Shown here: positions 16,576 through 19,690 of the stretch, one piece after another
Layout: each line of letters starts with the position of its first letter
Position numbering within the stretch: position 1 is the first letter of the stretch
Source: MED-G17 sp963991985
GTDB taxonomy: Bacteria; Bacteroidota; Bacteroidia; NS11-12g; UBA9320
NCBI GenBank assembly: GCA_963991985.1
Contig: CAXDRX010000023.1
Span: forward strand, 1 to 19,690
Length of the DNA: 19,690 nucleotides
Direction: 5' to 3'
Notes under the pieces: model-generated
Seen by the model: only the letters and a program-made list of their open reading frames with translations
Told to the model about the DNA's origin: nothing
Databases searched by the model: none
Translations under genes and position numbers: made by a program

Positions 16576-16635
16576 CCTGAGCGCTCAAAAATTAATTTTA
16601 GAAATTCAAACAAAACACATAGTTTTAAATTTTGA

Positions 16636-17346
16636 ATGACAAAATACAAAAGAGTACTCCTAAAATTGAGTGGCGAAGCTTTATTGGGTAAAAATAAATA
16701 TGGTATTGACCCCGATATTCTAGAGCAGTATGCCCGTGAAATAAAAAAAGTAAAGTCTTTGAATGTTGAGTTGGCCGTAGTCATAGGAGGGGGCAACATT
16801 TTTAGAGGGATTCAGGGCGTGCAGGGTGGTATTGTAGACAGGGCTCAGGGAGATTATATGGGGATGCTCGCGACTGTCATCAATGCGATGGCCTTACAAG
16901 GAGCCTTGGAAAAATATGGCGTTTTTACGCGGCTTCTTACAGCAATAAAAATGGAGCAGATCGCCGAACCATTTATTAGAAGAAGGGCCATAAGACATCT
17001 CGAAAAAGGAAGGGTTGCTATTTTTGGAGCTGGAACAGGGAATCCGTATTTCACCACAGATACAGCTGCTTCTCTAAGAGCAGTAGAAATTGAAGCAGAC
17101 GTTGTCATCAAAGGTACTCGGGTAGATGGTATTTATACGGCCGACCCCGAAAAAGACGAGGATGCTCAAAAATTTGATCAAATCTCTTTCAATGAAGTTT
17201 ATAGCAGAGGCCTGAATGTAATGGACATGACGGCCATAACGCTTTGTCAAGAAAATAAGTTGCCCATTATTGTTTTTGATATGAATGAACCAAACAACCT
17301 ATTCAACTTGTTAAAAGGCGAAAATATTGGCACTTTAGTAAACTAA
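16636..17346 (+). CDS. pyrH: UMP kinase
   Basis: Cytoplasmic hexameric enzyme of pyrimidine metabolism that phosphorylates UMP to UDP with ATP; 236 residues, usual length. Motifs of the amino-acid kinase fold: RVLLKLSGEAL (6-16), VVIGGGNIFRG (48-58), GDYMGMLATVINAMAL (72-87), IFGAGTGNPYFTTDTAA (129-145) and KGTRVDGIYTADP (159-171). The start gives the typical short N-terminus. It follows the T9SS type B gene by 60 bp, a stretch holding a palindrome TGAGCGCTCA (16578-16587) but no clear terminator or consensus promoter. In many bacteria frr follows pyrH; here it does not. Its last 12 bases overlap a membrane-protein remnant on the other strand. Confidence 0.97.
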   Translation: MTKYKRVLLKLSGEALLGKNKYGIDPDILEQYAREIKKVKSLNVELAVVIGGGNIFRGIQGVQGGIVDRAQGDYMGMLATVINAMALQGALEKYGVFTRLLTAIKMEQIAEPFIRRRAIRHLEKGRVAIFGAGTGNPYFTTDTAASLRAVEIEADVVIKGTRVDGIYTADPEKDEDAQKFDQISFNEVYSRGLNVMDMTAITLCQENKLPIIVFDMNEPNNLFNLLKGENIGTLVN

Positions 17347-17463
17347 AATCCCAATTTCTCCGCCAATAAAAAATAGGCCAATGAAGACATTTAGCCCTTT
17401 GATACGCTCGGAGGTAAACCATCTACTGTGTTTTAGGCCTTGAAAAATCACTAGGGCAAATAC
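17335..17463 (-). pseudogene. C-terminal remnant of a membrane transporter, possibly LysE-like
   Basis: On the minus strand 42 codons run open from just after an in-frame TAG (17464-17466) to a TAA at 17335-17337. The peptide opens with the hydrophobic VFALVIFQGL, then a charged stretch KHSRWFTSERIKG, then a second hydrophobic helix LNVFIGLFFIGGEIGILVY. No Met or other credible start is present. The layout, two membrane helices flanking a basic loop with a T-S-E-R-I-K-x-L-N pattern, resembles the end of LysE/RhtB-type exporters, but this is a judgement by eye from 42 residues. No gene continues upstream on that strand in any frame that I can follow, so it looks like a decayed gene tail. It could be chance, though membrane-like composition with such a pattern is uncommon in noncoding DNA. 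Confidence 0.4.
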
Positions 17464-17472
17464 CTAAGGTGA

Positions 17473-17516
17473 AGCACAAGCCTAATAGGCAAACTTCATT
17501 AGGACTTTTCTGTGCT
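17473..17516. repeat. Nested inverted repeat in the pyrH-rbfA gap
   Basis: Outer arms AGCACA (17473-17478) and TGTGCT (17511-17516) enclose inner arms CCTAAT (17481-17486) and ATTAGG (17498-17503) around an 11-base loop. An alternative fold pairs CCTAAGGTGAAG (17463-17474) with CTTCATTAGG (17494-17503). No T-run follows on the plus strand. It could be a weak terminator, a structured leader ahead of rbfA, or debris of the decayed gene next to it. The rest of the 239-bp gap 17347-17585 holds only the remnant and the rbfA promoter region. Confidence 0.4.
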
Positions 17517-17572
17517 ACAGTAAAAAATACTTTGCCAATTATCTTTCCATACCGCTGTCACATCTAATCTTT

Positions 17573-17580
17573 TATCTTCG
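17573..17580 (+). promoter_or_regulatory. Probable -7 box of the rbfA promoter
   Basis: TATCTTCG differs from TAnnTTTG at one base and ends 5 nt before the ATG at 17586, followed by CACCC. The spacing matches the other putative promoters in this window. No TTG is seen 19-21 nt upstream. Confidence 0.35.
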
Positions 17581-17585
17581 CACCC

Positions 17586-17927
17586 ATGGATAACTCTCGT
17601 AAAAGGAAGGTTGCTCAGACATTGGGGAAAGAGTTGGGGATCATCATGAGGGATATGTTTAAAAAACATGGAAAAGGTATTGTTTTCACCCTGCAAGAAT
17701 GTACAATTACAAAGGATTTATCTGTCCTAAGAGCATACTATACATTTTTGGGTGATCTGTCCAAAAGCGATATGGATAATTTATTGGAACAAAACAATCA
17801 AGTCATTCGAAGGAAATTATCGGCTAAAATTAAAGATGAGTTCAGGGCAATGCCTGAAATCAGATTCATTTATGACAAGGCTACAGAAGAACAGGAGAAA
17901 ATAAATGCTTTGCTCAAAAGGATGTAG
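17586..17927 (+). CDS. rbfA: ribosome-binding factor A
   Basis: Small KH-fold protein of 113 residues that binds the 30S subunit near helix 1 of 16S rRNA and helps late maturation, notably in the cold. Visible family features: N-terminal SRKRKVAQTLGKELGIIMRD (4-23), the central TITKDLSVLRAYYTFLGD corresponding to the usual V(T/S)xDLxxAkVyvs strand, and the C-terminal MPEIRFIYDKATEEQEKINALL with the conserved P-x-x-x-F-x-x-D pattern. Length is normal for Bacteroidota. The ATG is the only reasonable start and lies 5 nt after a -7-like box. It stands alone rather than in the infB operon seen in Proteobacteria. Its TAG directly abuts the stop of dnaJ on the other strand with no spacer. Confidence 0.9.
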   Translation: MDNSRKRKVAQTLGKELGIIMRDMFKKHGKGIVFTLQECTITKDLSVLRAYYTFLGDLSKSDMDNLLEQNNQVIRRKLSAKIKDEFRAMPEIRFIYDKATEEQEKINALLKRM

Positions 17928-19064
17928 TTAGTTCCTAAAAACATCTTTCATCCGACCAAAAAAGCTCTTTTCGTTTTCCGTTGGTTGCGGTTGAAAATTG
18001 TCTTTTTTTTCCAACTCTTTCAAAATATTTTTTTCTTCGGCAGAAAGGTGAGTAGGCGTCCATACGTTAATGTAAACCAGTTGGTCCCCTTTCCCATAAC
18101 TGTTAACAGACGGCAATCCTTTCCCCTTTAAACGGAGTAGTTTCCCTGATTGGGTAGAAGGGTCAATTTTTAAACGAACAGCTCCATTCACCGTCGGTAT
18201 TTCTACTTGACCACCGTTTACTGCCATTGGAAAGCTAATGAAAAGGTTGTAGAGAATATGTTGTCCATCTCTTTTTAGTTCGTTGTGTTCTATTTCTTCA
18301 ATCAAAACCAACAAATCCCCATTTCTACCACCAACAGGAGATTCGTTTCCTTTTCCACTGAGGGACAGTTGCATTCCGTCTTCAACACCAGCCGGAATAT
18401 TGATACTGGTTGTGATTTCTTTTTGAATCATGCCTTTGGCATTGCTATTTTTACCTCTTTTATTGACAATTTTTCCGATACCACCACAGTTGGCACAAGG
18501 AGAAGTACTTTGCATTTGGCCCAAAAAGGTATTCCTAATTTGGGTTACCTGACCTTTCCCTCCACATACAGAACAAGGTTTGAAGCTTGTATCGGGGTCC
18601 AACACATTTTTTTTGTATTTGATTTTTTTCTCAACACCGTTGGCAATTTCTTCCAAATTCAACTTGAGTCTGATTCTGATATTACTGCCCGAAGATCTAC
18701 GACTGCGGGTATTGCCTCCACCTCCAAAAAAACTGTCAAAGGGACTGCCACCTCCACCAAAATCTCCAAAAATATCACCGAACCTGCTGAAGATGTCATC
18801 CATATTCATTCCAGCGCCAAAGCCCCCAGCATTACCACCAAGACCTTGATGCCCAAATTGATCGTAGCGAGACTTTTTTTCAGGATTGCTCAATACCTCA
18901 TAAGCTTCGGCAGCCTCTTTGAATTTTGTTTCGGCCTCTGGGTTGTCTGGATTTTTGTCTGGGTGATACTTTAAAGCAAGCTTTCGATAGGCCTTTTTGA
19001 TCTCAGATTCTGAAGCAGATTTGCTTACGCCAAGTACTTCATAAAAGTCTCTCTTATTTGCCAT
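17928..19064 (-). CDS. dnaJ: chaperone DnaJ with only two of the four zinc-finger motifs
   Basis: Hsp40 cochaperone that delivers unfolded clients to DnaK and stimulates its ATPase; 378 residues. J-domain 4-70 with HPD at 34-36; Gly/Phe-rich linker about 71-120; two substrate-binding domains after. The zinc-finger region (about 152-212) keeps motif 2, CSVCGGKG (164-171), and motif 3, CANCGGIG (190-197). Motif 1 is replaced by NVLDPDTSFK and motif 4 by RGKNSNAKG. In DnaJ, motifs 1 and 4 bind zinc I and motifs 2 and 3 bind zinc II, so one whole centre is lost and the other is intact. I recall similar forms in other flavobacteria-like genomes. Flanking residues (LGQMQST, IPAGVEDGMQL) stay in frame, so this is not a frameshift. 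It lies 2 bp after grpE in an operon. CbpA is excluded by the remaining zinc motifs. Confidence 0.95.
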   Translation of the reverse strand: MANKRDFYEVLGVSKSASESEIKKAYRKLALKYHPDKNPDNPEAETKFKEAAEAYEVLSNPEKKSRYDQFGHQGLGGNAGGFGAGMNMDDIFSRFGDIFGDFGGGGSPFDSFFGGGGNTRSRRSSGSNIRIRLKLNLEEIANGVEKKIKYKKNVLDPDTSFKPCSVCGGKGQVTQIRNTFLGQMQSTSPCANCGGIGKIVNKRGKNSNAKGMIQKEITTSINIPAGVEDGMQLSLSGKGNESPVGGRNGDLLVLIEEIEHNELKRDGQHILYNLFISFPMAVNGGQVEIPTVNGAVRLKIDPSTQSGKLLRLKGKGLPSVNSYGKGDQLVYINVWTPTHLSAEEKNILKELEKKDNFQPQPTENEKSFFGRMKDVFRN

Positions 19065-19066
19065 CT

Positions 19067-19603
19067 TTAAGCACCAATGATTACTTTAGCGTAGCGGATA
19101 ACTTGTCCATTTAGTGTGTATCCTTTTTCCACTACGTCGATTATTTTTCCTTTTTCTTTTTCATTTGGCGCTGGAATTTGTGTTACGGCCTCATGCATTT
19201 CTGAATCAAACGCTTCTCCAATTGGGTGATAACTTTCTAATCCCTTGTTTTTCAATGTTTTGATAAATTTATCCGAAACAAGTTCAACTCCTTCTTTCAA
19301 AGCTTTAATATCTTCAGAATTGACCATTGCATTCTTAGCTCTTTCAAAATCGTCCAAAACAGGGAGTAGGTTGATCATAATTTCTTTTCCAGCACTACCC
19401 ATTAGATCCAATTTTTCTTTGGCAGTTCGTTTTCTGAAATTTTCAAATTCAGAGTACAGTCGAAGGTATTTTTCATTCGTTTCGGCTATTTGATTTTCAA
19501 GTTCCTTCAATTTTTGTTTCTCTTTTTCAGCCTTTGAAGGTCTAGCAGCTTTGGCTTTTGAGCTCGTGGTCTTTTCCTTTTTGTTGGATTTAGTGCTGGC
19601 CAT
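19067..19603 (-). CDS. grpE: nucleotide exchange factor GrpE
   Basis: Cytoplasmic dimeric cochaperone that releases ADP from DnaK; 178 residues. A Lys/Ser-rich disordered N-terminus (2-30) leads into a long coiled-coil helix (about 30-70, LKELENQIAETNEKYLRLYS) and FENFRKRTAKEK (53-64). The four-helix bundle INLLPVLDDFERAK (77-90) and the C-terminal beta-domain GEAFDSEMHEAV and VVEKGYTLNGQVIRYAKVIIG follow, with the family signature near the end. It is immediately upstream of dnaJ (2-bp gap), so the two form the heat-shock cochaperone operon; dnaK is not in the window. The ATG is the first in the frame. Regulation is probably heat-responsive, but the promoter is not clear. Confidence 0.96.
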   Translation of the reverse strand: MASTKSNKKEKTTSSKAKAARPSKAEKEKQKLKELENQIAETNEKYLRLYSEFENFRKRTAKEKLDLMGSAGKEIMINLLPVLDDFERAKNAMVNSEDIKALKEGVELVSDKFIKTLKNKGLESYHPIGEAFDSEMHEAVTQIPAPNEKEKGKIIDVVEKGYTLNGQVIRYAKVIIGA

Positions 19604-19625
19604 TTATTTTGTATTACAATTGTTC

Positions 19626-19670
19626 TGCCATTTTTTTTTGTGACATTTTGACGGAATAAGCAACTATTCC
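19626..19670 (-). promoter_or_regulatory. Possible regulatory region upstream of grpE-dnaJ
   Basis: A perfect inverted repeat, GGAATA-agcaac-TATTCC, lies at 19653-19670. TGNCA-like words lie at 19626-19630 (TGCCA) and 19641-19645 (TGACA), with a further TGAC at 19649-19652, separated by a T-run. These lie 23-67 bp upstream of the grpE ATG, where a heat-shock operator would be. I see no TAnnTTTG -7 box on the minus strand. Assignment is tentative; the 18-bp repeat is the most solid part. Confidence 0.3.
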
Positions 19671-19690
19671 TTAATTCTTTGGATATCAGC

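Noticed and set aside
16578..16599. Adjacent palindromes TGAGCGCTCA and AAAATTAATTTT before pyrH, considered as a terminator
   Set aside because: Each is a short self-complementary word with no loop and no following T-run after the GC-rich stem; an intrinsic terminator is not supported.
18420..18617. A frameshift or truncation explaining the missing DnaJ zinc motifs
   Set aside because: The frame is continuous, and conserved DnaJ residues lie on both sides of and between the replaced motifs; only the Cys-containing words have changed.
18285..18974. A 229-codon open frame on the plus strand opposite dnaJ
   Set aside because: It is fully antisense to well-conserved dnaJ codons, has low-complexity Phe/Thr/Ser-rich composition, and no recognisable domain; it arises from dnaJ codon use.

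Overview
The window looks like a chromosomal segment of a member of the Bacteroidota, probably an environmental gliding-type lineage (Cytophagales or Flavobacteriia-like). It is AT-rich. The signs are two type IX secretion cargo proteins (one type A and one type B sorting domain), a TonB-dependent receptor with a carboxypeptidase-regulatory-like N-terminal domain, a lipoprotein with an acidic tract after the lipid-bearing Cys, a DoxX/BT_3928-type membrane protein beside a DUF1599 protein, and several TAnnTTTG-type -7 promoter boxes in place of Shine-Dalgarno-led starts. I see no phage, insertion sequence, CRISPR array, tRNA or rRNA.

Layout. (1) 1-2081, minus strand: a DUF1599 gene overlaps a long DoxX/BT_3928-like membrane protein by ATGA. 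(2) 2099-2953, plus: folP, divergent from DUF1599, with the two -7 boxes abutting. (3) 3105-7251, plus: a surface-lipoprotein gene, a strong UUCG hairpin terminator, then a TonB-dependent receptor whose start codon lies 7 nt after the U-tract; this looks like an uptake pair with built-in attenuation. (4) 7296-9400, minus: purB followed by an ATGA-overlapping TPR lipoprotein. (5) 9449-17346, plus: a secreted endonuclease I with a T9SS tail, sppA (ATGA overlap), a 1238-residue T9SS type B surface protein with nine Ig-like repeats, then pyrH. (6) 17335-17585: a decayed gap with a 42-codon membrane-protein remnant on the minus strand (LysE-like) and an inverted repeat. (7) 17586-17927, plus: rbfA, whose stop directly abuts the stop of dnaJ. 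(8) 17928-19603, minus: grpE-dnaJ; this DnaJ keeps only two of the four zinc-finger motifs.

Most genes are housekeeping (folate, purine and pyrimidine metabolism, ribosome maturation, the Hsp70 cochaperones) mixed with envelope and secretion functions. No wholly new multi-gene system is evident. The points most worth a second look are the lipoprotein/TonB-receptor pair with its internal terminator, the DnaJ that has lost one whole zinc centre, the roughly 130-residue insertion in the DoxX-like protein, the near-leaderless promoter arrangement, and the transporter remnant beside pyrH.
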